Source: Bacillus sp. AFS073361
GTDB taxonomy: Bacteria; Bacillota; Bacilli; Bacillales; Cytobacillaceae
Reading direction: 5' to 3'
Assembly: GCF_002567005.1 (NCBI RefSeq)
Contig: NZ_NUZU01000004.1
Location: 124,001-188,000, forward strand
Length of the DNA stretch: 64,000 nt
Shown here: in pieces, positions 22,117 to 30,622 of the stretch
How the letters are laid out: each line of letters begins with the position of its first letter
Position numbering within the stretch: the first letter of the stretch is position 1
Made by a program: the position numbers and the translations under genes
Notes under the pieces: model-generated
The model's database searches: none
Told to the model about the DNA's origin: nothing
Seen by the model: the letters and a program-made list of their open reading frames with translations, nothing else

Positions 22117-23748
22117 TTGGAGTCGACGCCTGCAAGTGAGAAGATTGAGCTTTTTGGGGATCAGGTGCGGGAATTGCTGCACCCAACAGTGACGGAGGAT
22201 GCCCGGCTGGTTCAGAAGGGTTTGATGTTGTACCGGCAAGGGCTGGTGAAGCAGGTACAGATATGGGAGAAGCAGATTACGGCGATGGTTCAGGATGTGA
22301 CGCCGTGTTATGTGAAGTTGAATTTTGAGTATTTGTCACAGAGTGAGTGTACGTGTCCAGCGGAGGGCTTTTGCCGGCATCAGATGGCGGTGTTTTTTGG
22401 TGCGTATGCCAGGGTTGGTAGTGTGACTGATTGGGTAGCCGAGTGGCGCGAGCCGATGCAGGAGTCGAAGTCCTTTACTGACTGGGGTTTGCAGACGGCG
22501 AAGGATTTGATTAAGGCGAATGGGTCATCAAAGCCAGACTATGTGCGCTGGGTTCATTCGTTTGAGGTCAGTTTTGATACGCTGCTGGCAACGAAGAAGT
22601 ACACGAGTCCATATGTGATTCCGGAGTTGTTTGGGATTTATGAGCGCCGGATTCATGCGAGTGCCCCAGTGGAGCAGGAATGGCGCTTGCTTTATGAGTT
22701 GGTCGGGATTGTCGTTTCGTTTCGGAAGTTGGCTCGGCTGAGTGATCAGCTCGATCATGATGATGATACGGTGAAGCGGGCTTATTTGCATTTGTTCCAT
22801 AATTTGATGGACGATGCCGAGGAGCTATCGATTAAAATTGGTACGCAGTCGTTGCCATTTGATTTTGATGAGTTTGTGGACAAATTGCGGGCGGACACGT
22901 TTGAACTGCTGACCTGTACACAGGGGTTGGAGTATGAGCGGATTTTCTTGTACCGGCTGTTGTGGATTCATTTTTTCAAAAAAAAGGCGTGGCGTGAAGA
23001 AGAGTTGGTGAAGATTCAGGCACGCCTGAAGGAGCTGCAGGATTGGGAGAGTCCGGCGCCAATGATGCTGGCTGGGATTCATTTGAATTTCTTGCTGGGG
23101 GATGATGAGGCGGCCCTGAAGTTGGTCCGGCCATTTAGTGATGCCGAGATTGCTCCCTATCTGGTGTATTGGATTGAGTATTTATCGGGGCAGAAGGCGT
23201 GGAAGCGTGTCGGCGCGGTGGTTGAGTTATTTCTGCAAAAAGTGAAGGGATATTTGGAGTGGCTTGGCGGTTATCATAGTTGCGCGACGTTTGTGCGGAG
23301 TGCGCTGCGGGCGGTGGCGCCATATTGCGCGGAGAGTGACCGGGTCGATTTATATGAACGGGCACTGCTGGCGATGCTTCCCTATAGTTTTGGCGATTAT
23401 GAGCATGTATTGTTTGAGCGGAAGCAGTATGACCGCTGGGGCGAGCTGCAGGCGTTTATTGGTTTGGATTATTATGAGTTGCCGAAGGACCGGTTGAAGC
23501 TGATTGAGAAGGAGCGGCCCGAGGTGCTGCTCGGGATGCTGCATCAGACGGCGCAGAAGGAAATCGATCAGAAGAACCGGGCCAGTTACCGCTTGGCCGT
23601 GCGGCACTTGAAGAAACTACGGACGCTTTATAAGAAATTGAAGCGGGTCGATGATTGGGAGTATTTCTTGGAAACGTTACTGGAGCGGACGAAACGGCTG
23701 CGGGCGTTTCACGAGGAATGTAAGCGGAGCAAGTTGATTGAGGGGTAG
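22117..23748 (+). CDS. ywqB: SWIM zinc-finger protein (YwqB-like)
   Basis: A 543-residue cytoplasmic protein. The SWIM motif C-x-C-x(n)-C-x-H is at about residues 78-88 ('SECTCPAEGFCRHQMAVFFG'), a zinc-bound DNA- or protein-binding element. The rest is a long helical region of unknown fold. TTG at 22117 has AAAGGGGG eight bases upstream; a frame-open GTG at 22111 is too close and 22096 has none. In B. subtilis the SWIM gene ywqB lies beside the SNF2 helicase gene ywqA, and the same pair is present here, separated by an extra alpha-CTD-like gene. SWIM and SNF2 proteins as neighbours suggest a joint role in remodelling nucleoprotein complexes. The base composition is more GC-rich than that of the neighbours. 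Confidence 0.88.
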   Translation: MESTPASEKIELFGDQVRELLHPTVTEDARLVQKGLMLYRQGLVKQVQIWEKQITAMVQDVTPCYVKLNFEYLSQSECTCPAEGFCRHQMAVFFGAYARVGSVTDWVAEWREPMQESKSFTDWGLQTAKDLIKANGSSKPDYVRWVHSFEVSFDTLLATKKYTSPYVIPELFGIYERRIHASAPVEQEWRLLYELVGIVVSFRKLARLSDQLDHDDDTVKRAYLHLFHNLMDDAEELSIKIGTQSLPFDFDEFVDKLRADTFELLTCTQGLEYERIFLYRLLWIHFFKKKAWREEELVKIQARLKELQDWESPAPMMLAGIHLNFLLGDDEAALKLVRPFSDAEIAPYLVYWIEYLSGQKAWKRVGAVVELFLQKVKGYLEWLGGYHSCATFVRSALRAVAPYCAESDRVDLYERALLAMLPYSFGDYEHVLFERKQYDRWGELQAFIGLDYYELPKDRLKLIEKERPEVLLGMLHQTAQKEIDQKNRASYRLAVRHLKKLRTLYKKLKRVDDWEYFLETLLERTKRLRAFHEECKRSKLIEG

Positions 23749-23753
23749 CGAAA

Positions 23754-23790
23754 AGAAGGTGCCGATTCCTGCTGGCACCTTTTGTTTTTG
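23754..23790 (+). terminator. ywqB terminator
   Basis: AAGGTGCC and GGCACCTT pair around a 10-base loop and are followed by tttgttttt. The stem half GGTGCC resembles half of the GGTGTCAGGCACC repeat. Confidence 0.82.
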
Positions 23791-23866
23791 GCGTTTTCCT
23801 CATCCCTGTGTGTTCGCATGATTTGAAAAACCAACCGAAATTTCATGAAAAAGGAGACATTTTACA

Positions 23867-24160
23867 ATGGCCACTTCCGAAAAAAGTTTAAGGACTTGCG
23901 ATCAAGGACACAAATTTTATAAAAGCAGTGACTGTCCGACCTGTCCCACATGTGAGAATGAACGCAAACCTGCAGATGGATTTCTTTCCGTACTCTCCGC
24001 ACCAGCAAGGCGGGCATTAGAAAACAATGGAATCACTACTTTGCAGCAACTATCAACATATACCGAAAAAGAGATTTTGCAATTTCACGGTATGGGGCCA
24101 GCTTCTTTGCCTAAACTTAGGTCCGCTTTGAAGGAAAATGGGTTAGCATTCAGGGGCTAG
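23867..24160 (+). CDS. Zn-ribbon-like plus RNA polymerase alpha-CTD-like protein
   Basis: A 97-residue protein from ATG at 23867 with AAGGAGA upstream. Residues 9-33 ('CDQGHKFYKSSDCPTCPTCE') look like a small zinc-binding element (C-x-x-GH-x-F and C-x-x-C-x-x-C). Residues 38-95 match the C-terminal domain of RNA polymerase alpha subunit: 'LSAPARRALENNGITTLQQL' and 'ILQFHGMGPASLPKLRSALK', two helix-hairpin-helix turns that in alpha contact UP-element DNA. Stand-alone proteins of this type occur in bacilli, without established function. It sits between ywqB and ywqA. Confidence 0.85.
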   Translation: MATSEKSLRTCDQGHKFYKSSDCPTCPTCENERKPADGFLSVLSAPARRALENNGITTLQQLSTYTEKEILQFHGMGPASLPKLRSALKENGLAFRG

Positions 24161-24579
24161 TATCGTAACAGGTGTTGGATTAGTGACCGATCGCCATGCC
24201 TTGATGTATATATGAAGTTCGCCGCCAATGTGCTGCGGGCTTTTATTTTGTTTTTATTTACTAGAGCTAGGCTTCGGTATCCCCTTAAAGTGATCTATTT
24301 TAAACCCGAGCCTCCCGCTTGCAAGATAATTCAGGCATCGCCCTCCTCTAACCACACATTTTTGGGTATAATAAAGGAATATGGATTTTTCTGTGAAAAT
24401 TATTGGTGCCCCCTTTGTGACATTATTGGTGTCACTGTTGGTGTCATTGTGGATTTCATTGTGGGTGCCAGGCACCGCCCGTGGACATTTCTCGTAATTT
24501 TGTCCATATGTCACGGACGTTTTCTGGTTTTTATGGATTTTATTTAGGTATATGGATATTGATTTATATATTATTTTTG
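24161..24579. other. Gene-poor stretch before the 21-bp array
   Basis: No supported gene. It contains a perfect palindrome GGTGCCAGGCACC at 24464-24476, a variant of the dispersed repeat, preceded by three short 'ttggtgtca/ttgtggg' echoes (24425-24466). It is followed by 'gtggacattt' and 'tttgtccatatg', the same GGACA/TGTCC companion sequence seen beside other copies. Confidence 0.6.
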
Positions 24580-24705
24580 TTTTGTGCAGTTTCCGTTGGA
24601 TTTAGTGCAATTTTATTATGGTTTTGTACGAAATTTAGGGGCTTTTGTGCAATTTTTTATATGTTTTGTACGATTTTTAAGGGGTTTTGTACAATTAGAC
24701 ATTAT
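24580..24705. repeat. 21-bp minisatellite, six units, before ywqA
   Basis: Six consecutive units begin at 24580, 24601, 24622, 24643, 24664 and 24685, exactly 21 bp apart, with consensus TTTTGTRCRATTTTTNNNNGG. Since 21 is divisible by three, the helicase frame stays open across the array (as FVQF-type heptads), but the helicase start with a ribosome site lies beyond it at 24773. Confidence 0.85.
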
Positions 24706-24772
24706 TTGGAAACAAACAGCTAGTAAAATAGCCTATGATGTTCTCTCCCCCACTAAAAGGAGTTTTGTATCG

Positions 24773-27745
24773 ATGCTTAAAACAAGGTTTATGAAATTGC
24801 TGACAACTAAAATCGGGGAAGGGCGTTTTCTTATTACTGCTGAAGATGAACAAGGTCGTGTGATGAGCCCATTTAGGTGGAAGAATCTCGTTTTCAGCAG
24901 TCATGAGGAAAGCTTCTTTGGTACGCTCCTTGAAACCGAGACTGTGAACGGTGTCGAAGGTGTTGTTGTGAGCAGTTGGCATTTGGTCTCGCTTTTTGCC
25001 AAGGAGTCATTTAATCGATTTATCGAATGGGATTGGAATGAACAATCTGAGATTTGTCTTGCAGCCAGCCTTGAGCTTTATGAGGGGATTCTCGAAAAAG
25101 ATTGGCTGCCGGACTTTTCGGTTTGGGAGCATGGCGATTTCCGCTGGAAACTTCCTGAGCGCGTCAAGGACGAGTTCGACTCATCGTTTTGGGAGCAAAT
25201 GATTGAAGAACCCGATATTGATGATGAATCGACCGACCTCAACCTTGGGACGGCCGGTTCCCCTCTTGGAACAACGAAAAACTACATTTCCGATTTGTAT
25301 AATGATGCCCTTGATGGCTACTTGACGCGGAATGCCGCGATGAAGGAGCTATTTGGACCGAAGCTCGACTTGCTTCGCAAGCAAAATATCTCCGGCAGCG
25401 AACTCGCTCGTTATTTTGATGAAGAAAGCTGGCTGGAATGGGTCGGGATTAAGGAAAGCGACACGCCGTTTACCATTGGGCTCCGACTGGATGAGCCGCT
25501 GGATGGTGAAGGCGCATGGAGCCTGGATTTATTTTTACGAGGAAAGAAAAATGTTGATGATGTTTATGATGTTGAGGGTTCCGCGAAGATCCCAGCGAAG
25601 TGGCGGCCATTTTTGGAAAAAGTCGACCGTGAGCGGGAACGCTGGATCCGCTTGATTCCATGGTTAGGCGAAGACGGCTTTTTCAAAACGCATCTGAGTG
25701 AGGAAGAAGCGTGGATGTTTTTGACGGAGGCGAGTGAGACGCTGGTGGCCTTGGATGTCGAGATCCTCCTCCCTTCTTGGTGGCAGGCGATGAAAAATGC
25801 TAACTTGAAGGTGAAGGCGTCGCTGAAAGGTACCTCGAGCCACCGGCCATCCTTTGTCGGACTTCAAGCCATGCTTGATTTTAACTGGCGCTTTTCGATG
25901 AATGGTGTCGATTTGTCCGAAGATGAGTTTGGGCAACTTGTCGAGGAGAAAAGACGACTTGTCTTTATTCGCGGGCGCTGGGTGAAGCTGGATCCGCAGT
26001 TTATTCGACAAATTCAGGATATGATGAAACGGGCCGAAAAGGAAGGCTTGCATGTCCGCGATTTGCTTGAACAGGAATTGATGGAGTCAGAAGCAGCCGA
26101 AGATGAGCTCGAGAATCCAAAGGCCTTTGCCAAAATTCAAATTGAGTTGAACCGCCAATGGAAGCAGATGGTCAAACAGTTGTCGGAAGTGAACGAAATT
26201 CCACTCGAGGATGTGCCATCTGGTTTGCAGGGTGAACTCCGTCCATACCAGCAGCTCGGTATGAGTTGGCTCTGGTTCCTGCGCCAGTACGGATTTGGCG
26301 CCACCCTAGCGGACGACATGGGACTCGGGAAAACCGTCCAGCTCCTCTCCTATTTATTGAAGGTGAAAGAAGTGGCCGGGGATGAGTTGACGCTGGTGCC
26401 TGACACCCAAAAAGAGGTGAAAAAGCGCCGCAAAAAAGAGGAAGATGCCACTGCCGCGCCTGTTGCGGTGAAGGTTCCGACCAAAGCCGCGCTGATTATT
26501 TGCCCGACTTCTGTGCTTGGGAACTGGCAAAAGGAGATTGAGCGGTTTGCGCCGGAGATGAAGGTGTATCTGCATTACGGGTCGAATCGTCTGAAGGAGG
26601 AAGCTTTTGTCGAGAAGGCAAAAGATGCCGATATTGTTTTGACGTCGTATGGGCTGAGTCATATCGATTTGGCGGAGTTTGAATCGCTGATTTGGAGTTC
26701 GATTGCCATCGATGAGGCACAGAATATTAAGAATGCCCAGACCAAGCAGTCAAAGGCGGTCCGCAAGCTGCGCGGACGCCACCACATTGCATTGACAGGG
26801 ACGCCAATGGAAAACCGTTTATCCGAACTATGGTCGATTTTCGATTTTACCAATCATGGCTACCTTGGCAGTTTGGGGCAGTTTCAGAAAAAGTTCGTGA
26901 TTCCGATTGAAAAAGATGAGAAGAAGGAAAAAGTGCAGCAGCTGCAATCGTTGATTCGGCCGTTCTTATTGCGCCGCACGAAAAAGGATGAGGAAGTTGC
27001 GTTGAATCTCCCTGACAAGCTGGAGCAAAAGGAATATTGTCCGCTTACGGCTGAACAGGCGTCGCTATACGAGCAGCTGATCCATGATACGTTTGCAGAA
27101 ATTGAGAAACTATCTGGTTTTGAGCGTAAGGGGTTAATTTTACAAATGTTAAGCCGGTTGAAGCAGTTGTGCAACCACCCTGCCCTCTATCTGAAGGAAA
27201 AGTCGGCTGGACGCGAACTGCTTGAGCGTTCGAATAAGTTGGAGAAGCTTGTCGAACTGATTGACGCGGTTTTAGAACAGGGAGAGAGCTGTTTGATTTT
27301 CACCCAGTATATCGAAATGGGTGAAATGATTCGAAGCGCGCTAAAGAAGAAGTTTGGCATCGAGGTGCCATTTTTGAACGGTAGTGTTGCGAAGGCGAAG
27401 CGCGACGAGATGATTGAGCGGTTCCAAAACCAAGAGTTCCCTGTTTTCTTGCTGTCACTGAAGGCCGGTGGAACCGGTCTGAATTTGACGGCAGCCAATC
27501 ATGTCATCCACTATGATCGCTGGTGGAATCCAGCCGTTGAAAATCAAGCCACAGACCGCGCCTATCGTATCGGGCAATCGCGTTTCGTCCACGTGCATAA
27601 GATGATTTGTACCGGAACACTTGAGGAAAAGATCGACGCAATGCTGGAGAAAAAGCAATTCCTGAATGACCAGATCATCCAAAGCGAAAACTGGATCACC
27701 GAATTATCGACCGATGAACTTAAGGACTTGGTGTATCTGGGGTGA
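24773..27745 (+). CDS. ywqA: SNF2-family DEAD/DEAH helicase (YwqA-like)
   Basis: A 990-residue SWI2/SNF2 ATPase. The N-terminal half (about 1-440) is the family-specific 'SNF2 helicase associated' region. Walker A 'DDMGLGKTVQLLSYLL' lies near 512, 'LIICPTSVLGNW' follows the linker, the Walker B is 'AIDEAQNIKN' near 646, 'LTGTPMENRLSELWSIFDF' is motif III, and 'LSLKAGGTGLNLTAANHVIH' and 'DRAYRIGQSRFVHVHK' are motifs V and VI. ATG at 24773 has AAGGAG ten bases upstream. Odd point: between Walker A and motif Ia lies a Lys/Glu/Ala-rich insert of about 35 residues (about 540-573) that begins on a copy of the dispersed GGTGCCTGACACC motif. It translocates on duplex DNA and remodels bound proteins; its bacterial role is unclear. 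Confidence 0.93.
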   Translation: MLKTRFMKLLTTKIGEGRFLITAEDEQGRVMSPFRWKNLVFSSHEESFFGTLLETETVNGVEGVVVSSWHLVSLFAKESFNRFIEWDWNEQSEICLAASLELYEGILEKDWLPDFSVWEHGDFRWKLPERVKDEFDSSFWEQMIEEPDIDDESTDLNLGTAGSPLGTTKNYISDLYNDALDGYLTRNAAMKELFGPKLDLLRKQNISGSELARYFDEESWLEWVGIKESDTPFTIGLRLDEPLDGEGAWSLDLFLRGKKNVDDVYDVEGSAKIPAKWRPFLEKVDRERERWIRLIPWLGEDGFFKTHLSEEEAWMFLTEASETLVALDVEILLPSWWQAMKNANLKVKASLKGTSSHRPSFVGLQAMLDFNWRFSMNGVDLSEDEFGQLVEEKRRLVFIRGRWVKLDPQFIRQIQDMMKRAEKEGLHVRDLLEQELMESEAAEDELENPKAFAKIQIELNRQWKQMVKQLSEVNEIPLEDVPSGLQGELRPYQQLGMSWLWFLRQYGFGATLADDMGLGKTVQLLSYLLKVKEVAGDELTLVPDTQKEVKKRRKKEEDATAAPVAVKVPTKAALIICPTSVLGNWQKEIERFAPEMKVYLHYGSNRLKEEAFVEKAKDADIVLTSYGLSHIDLAEFESLIWSSIAIDEAQNIKNAQTKQSKAVRKLRGRHHIALTGTPMENRLSELWSIFDFTNHGYLGSLGQFQKKFVIPIEKDEKKEKVQQLQSLIRPFLLRRTKKDEEVALNLPDKLEQKEYCPLTAEQASLYEQLIHDTFAEIEKLSGFERKGLILQMLSRLKQLCNHPALYLKEKSAGRELLERSNKLEKLVELIDAVLEQGESCLIFTQYIEMGEMIRSALKKKFGIEVPFLNGSVAKAKRDEMIERFQNQEFPVFLLSLKAGGTGLNLTAANHVIHYDRWWNPAVENQATDRAYRIGQSRFVHVHKMICTGTLEEKIDAMLEKKQFLNDQIIQSENWITELSTDELKDLVYLG

Positions 27746-27755
27746 TGTTAGTGGT

Positions 27756-27877
27756 GGTGTCAGGCACCGTTCGTGGACATTCCACCCTTTTGTCCATGCT
27801 GGGAGGACAACTTGATGGTGTCAGGCACCATTTGTTTGTTGAGGATAGTGACAATAATGATTTTGGTGTCAGGCACC
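27756..27877. repeat. Three GGTGTCAGGCACC motifs after ywqA
   Basis: Copies at 27756, 27817 and 27865 in one orientation, spaced 61 and 48 bp. Between the first two lies 'gtggacattccaccctttt gtccatgctgggaggaca', a GGACA/TGTCC-bearing linker. The last two form a 48-bp unit. A frame open through this region is produced by the repeats and is not taken as a gene. Confidence 0.8.
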
Positions 27878-28021
27878 ACTACTATGTTATAAAGAGGATA
27901 AGGCCGCAATGGTTTTGTCCTTTTTTTGTTGGTGTTTATGCTTGAAACGGTGGTAAGATATTTACCTAAACTCTCTTATTTTTCTATATAATTTTGCTAT
28001 TCCGTGTATTTTGTAACCGCT

Positions 28022-28049
28022 TTTATGTGAATAGATTCACAAGTATAAT
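28022..28049 (+). promoter_or_regulatory. Promoter with Rex/Fnr-type palindrome
   Basis: TTTATG (28022-28027) and TATAAT (28044-28049) are 16 bp apart. The spacer holds TGTGAATAGATTCACA (28026-28041), a perfect inverted repeat. It fits both the Fnr/Crp box TGTGA-N6-TCACA and the Rex box TTGTGAA-N4-TTCACAA with one mismatch. A regulator bound here would block polymerase, which favours Rex-type repression by low NADH. Confidence 0.65.
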
Positions 28050-28090
28050 AGAGACATAAGAATCCAATAACCCAATCTAGGGAGGAAAAA

Positions 28091-28237
28091 ATGATGCTTA
28101 CGGACTTTTTATTTGAGCTCAAAAACTGGTGGTTTGGCGAGTCATTTGATGAAGTTGAGGAATTTGAACGACTTGAGTCGAAGCATACCAGGGTTCACCA
28201 TGATGAGAATATTTATGAAATCATTCGTGTTCATTAA
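28091..28237 (+). CDS. Small protein (48 aa) under a redox-type operator
   Basis: ATG at 28091 (or the next codon, also ATG) has AGGGAGG upstream and is followed by a strong terminator. The product reads 'MMLTDFLFELKNWWFGESFD', then EVEEFERLESKHTRVHHDEN and IYEIIRVH. It is acidic, with an aromatic-rich amphipathic N-terminus that could lie on the membrane, and three His in the second half. The promoter carries a Rex/Fnr-like palindrome, so expression probably rises when oxygen is short. B. subtilis has a small Fnr-controlled gene, ydbN, that would be worth comparing, but homology is not claimed. Confidence 0.7.
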   Translation: MMLTDFLFELKNWWFGESFDEVEEFERLESKHTRVHHDENIYEIIRVH

Positions 28238-28254
28238 TCCAGCTTAAACGGCAG

Positions 28255-28293
28255 CGAAGCCCTCTTCCAAATAGAGGGCTTCGTTTTATTTTT
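28255..28293 (+). terminator. Terminator of the 48-aa gene
   Basis: CGAAGCCCTC and GAGGGCTTCG form a 10-bp perfect stem with an 9-base loop, followed by ttttattttt. Confidence 0.9.
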
Positions 28294-28327
28294 CCGAATT
28301 TCAGGTGCGAAAGTTGAAATTCCACAT

Positions 28328-28525
28328 TTAACTATTTCGCTGAATCTTAAAAAATAATAAATCTACTAAAAAGAAGCAAGAAAAAGCTCCAAGACCAAAA
28401 AATAAGAGGTTCGGTGCAGGAGATTTTACAAAAGAATAAACCACTATTGTGCATAATAGGAGAAAAATTGTTGAAATAATTGACTTTATTAAAGCTCTTT
28501 TAACGATACTCTTCCTTTGATTCAC
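28328..28525 (-). CDS. Small two-helix membrane protein (65 aa)
   Basis: GTG at 28525 with AGGTGAT upstream gives a 65-residue peptide. A basic start (MNQRKSIVKRALIK) is followed by two membrane helices, 'SIISTIFLLLCTIVVYSFV' and 'LLFFGLGAFSCFFLVDLLFF', and a basic tail (KIQRNS), a hairpin with both ends in the cytoplasm. No family is recognised. The ribosome site and membrane-type codon pattern support it. Confidence 0.6.
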   Translation of the reverse strand: MNQRKSIVKRALIKSIISTIFLLLCTIVVYSFVKSPAPNLLFFGLGAFSCFFLVDLLFFKIQRNS

Positions 28526-28570
28526 CAGTTATCACCTATCCTATAAAAATTAAGAGACTAGTAAACCCAA

Positions 28571-29623
28571 TCACATTTGGATTTTATTCGTGAGTGCTTG
28601 ATAGAATTTCTGTGGTTCATCGAGACGGAGATGTGCCTTGGTTACTTTTTTCTTAAAGCCATAAATGAAGCTTGCTTCGATTGGATGATAAAACTCCACT
28701 TCAAACTGGGGTTTTTCCTTGAAAAAATCTATTAGGACCGCGTCGAAAATATGTTTTGACTCCTCTTTTGTTATTGTTTCAGGTCCATCATACGGGTGAA
28801 TTTCTTTAATTTCCTCTAGCGGCACGATTAACTGTTTCATGATACCAACCTGCAGATACAGATGCCGGTCCGTGATCATGATTGGGCAATGCCGAATTGC
28901 TTGGATTTCTGCTAGAAAGAATAACAAGGTATACACATTTAATACGAGCGCGATGATGGCAACCAAAGGACTCCACGAATGAAGGAGAAAATGAAAACCG
29001 ACAGATTCCAAGACTAGTGCATGGATCAGCATGACGCATAACGTAATTGTGCCGGATTTTTTATGGCAGGTGTACATACGTTCATCAAGTGTGGCTGGTT
29101 TTCTATGCCAAGAAACTAGACTGTAATAATACATCTTCACGTCAGAGAAAAAAATTTCTTGTGCCCTGGACGGCTTGAGGTGCTGATCCCATGCTTGTTT
29201 CATTCGATAAGAGAAAGTAGGAATTTCGCTCTCAGACTTACGGTAACTTTGGACGATCGCAGGGATTCTTGCCAGCAATTGAATGACGACGTATAGCTCG
29301 AGCAGGAAAAAAGCAGCCTCACCGGCCAATAAAATATATTTTACAAAGGAATACGCCGACAGGAGTTGGTGCGGAATTACTAGGACCGCGACGCCGTATC
29401 CGGCAATCATCACGGGGAGTATATATTTTAGGGAGTATCGTTTTCTGATGATGAAGAAGTACACGAGTAATGGTATGGTGATGATGAAGTCAAATAAGGA
29501 ACCTAAGGCCATTCCTGTTGGGGGTGGTCCTAAACTTTCAAGACGGTAAATCAGGAAGTTGGAACATACGACTAAGGTGAGAATGAAGCTGAACCAGAGC
29601 CATTTATTTTTTAATAGAGTCAT
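28571..29623 (-). CDS. Polytopic membrane protein of unknown function (350 aa)
   Basis: ATG at 29623 has AAAGGAGG upstream. Helices lie at about 9-28, 42-58, 70-85, 90-115 and then, after a soluble loop ('FSYRMKQAWDQHLKPSRAQE'), at about 190-212 and 218-245. The last 100 residues are soluble ('ITDRHLYLQVGIMKQLIVPL', then EEIKEIHPYDGP) and resemble a bacterial PH-like domain. Similar Bacillus proteins have been misnamed 'beta-carotene 15,15'-monooxygenase'; there is no oxygenase motif here. The soluble PH-like end also occurs in the protein at 33676. Function unknown. Confidence 0.8.
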   Translation of the reverse strand: MTLLKNKWLWFSFILTLVVCSNFLIYRLESLGPPPTGMALGSLFDFIITIPLLVYFFIIRKRYSLKYILPVMIAGYGVAVLVIPHQLLSAYSFVKYILLAGEAAFFLLELYVVIQLLARIPAIVQSYRKSESEIPTFSYRMKQAWDQHLKPSRAQEIFFSDVKMYYYSLVSWHRKPATLDERMYTCHKKSGTITLCVMLIHALVLESVGFHFLLHSWSPLVAIIALVLNVYTLLFFLAEIQAIRHCPIMITDRHLYLQVGIMKQLIVPLEEIKEIHPYDGPETITKEESKHIFDAVLIDFFKEKPQFEVEFYHPIEASFIYGFKKKVTKAHLRLDEPQKFYQALTNKIQM

Positions 29624-29753
29624 TTTTTCTAACCTCCTTTGCTGATTTTATTTTAACATAAATATCCATTTCCAAAGGTTATTTTGCATCATAAATATCA
29701 TGAATATCTATGGAGCTCAAAGTAAAAAGGACCTTTTGCTGGCCCCCTCGCGA

Positions 29754-30518
29754 TTACTCTTTTATCCCTACTACCCGAATCCGCTTATAATCCGCGATCC
29801 ATGCACCGTTATGGTATAAAACTTCTCTTAAATTTTGGGTGGATTCTGTGATGATACGCTCTTTGGCTTCGGGTGCGAGGCCTTCCAACATACTCGTGGC
29901 GAACATCTCAATCCAGTTACGCAACCCGTTTTCTCCGTTTAGTGGTGTTGGACGATCAAAGTGTTGGGCATGAGTGACTCGAAATCCAACTTGCTCCATC
30001 AGAGATGTGTATTCACCGATACTGGGGTAATACCATGGAAATTGCTCAGATTGATAGCTCGTTCCTAATTGTTGAATTAGTTCGTCGGTGATTTTTTGGA
30101 CGTTGCCTTTCCCGCCGAATTCTGCGATAAATCTGCCACCTGGTTTTAAGGCTTGGTAAATGGATTGCAGGGCTTGTTTCGGAGTTTTCACCCAATGCAA
30201 TGTGGCATTAGAAAAAACGGCATCGAATTCGTTCCTGTAATTCAGGGCTACAACGTCCTGCACCCTAAAGGTAAGTCCAGGATACTTATGTTGTGCCTGC
30301 TGGACCATGTTTTCGGATTTATCAATCCCAATTATGGCTGCTCCCTGTTGATTCATTTGGTTGGCCAGATCCCCTGTTCCACAACCAAGATCAAGAATTT
30401 TTTCACCAGGCTTTGGTTCAAGCCATTGGAGCAGCGCCCCGCCAAAATGCGAAACAAATCCATGCTCCTGATCATATAAACCAGCATTCCAATTATCTTT
30501 CTTTACTCTACTGGACAA
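29754..30518 (-). CDS. Class I SAM-dependent methyltransferase
   Basis: A 254-residue enzyme from TTG at 30518 (GGGGTGGAG upstream). Motif I is 'ILDLGCGTGDLANQM' (about 41-55), the acidic ribose ligand is in 'IGIDKSENMVQQA', motif II is in 'DAVFSNATLHWVKTP', and motif III is 'ALKPGGRFIAEFGG'. The layout is that of trans-aconitate methyltransferase (Tam) and related Bacillus enzymes, including the H-W after motif II. The substrate is not certain and could be a small carboxylic acid. It is a single gene with no obvious partner. Confidence 0.87.
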   Translation of the reverse strand: MSSRVKKDNWNAGLYDQEHGFVSHFGGALLQWLEPKPGEKILDLGCGTGDLANQMNQQGAAIIGIDKSENMVQQAQHKYPGLTFRVQDVVALNYRNEFDAVFSNATLHWVKTPKQALQSIYQALKPGGRFIAEFGGKGNVQKITDELIQQLGTSYQSEQFPWYYPSIGEYTSLMEQVGFRVTHAQHFDRPTPLNGENGLRNWIEMFATSMLEGLAPEAKERIITESTQNLREVLYHNGAWIADYKRIRVVGIKE

Positions 30519-30598
30519 CCTTCTCCACCCCTTACTTTTAATTTTTTAATAATTATAACAAATCATTGGGAAAAATAACCGAAAATGTGTCCATGCGC

Positions 30599-30611
30599 GG
30601 TGCCTGACACC
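30599..30611. repeat. Single GGTGCCTGACACC motif
   Basis: One inverted-orientation copy of the dispersed 13-mer, preceded by 'tgtccatgcg', the TGTCC companion seen at other copies. Intergenic, upstream of the methyltransferase gene. Confidence 0.8.
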
Positions 30612-30622
30612 AGGTTTCGGTT

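Noticed and set aside
24584..24772. N-terminal extension of the SNF2 helicase through the 21-bp array
   Set aside because: The heptad FVQF-type sequence is not like any helicase N-terminus, and a ribosome site lies at the later ATG 24773.
27742..27945. A 67-codon plus-strand frame after ywqA
   Set aside because: It consists of three dispersed motifs and their linkers and starts inside the ywqA stop region without a ribosome site.
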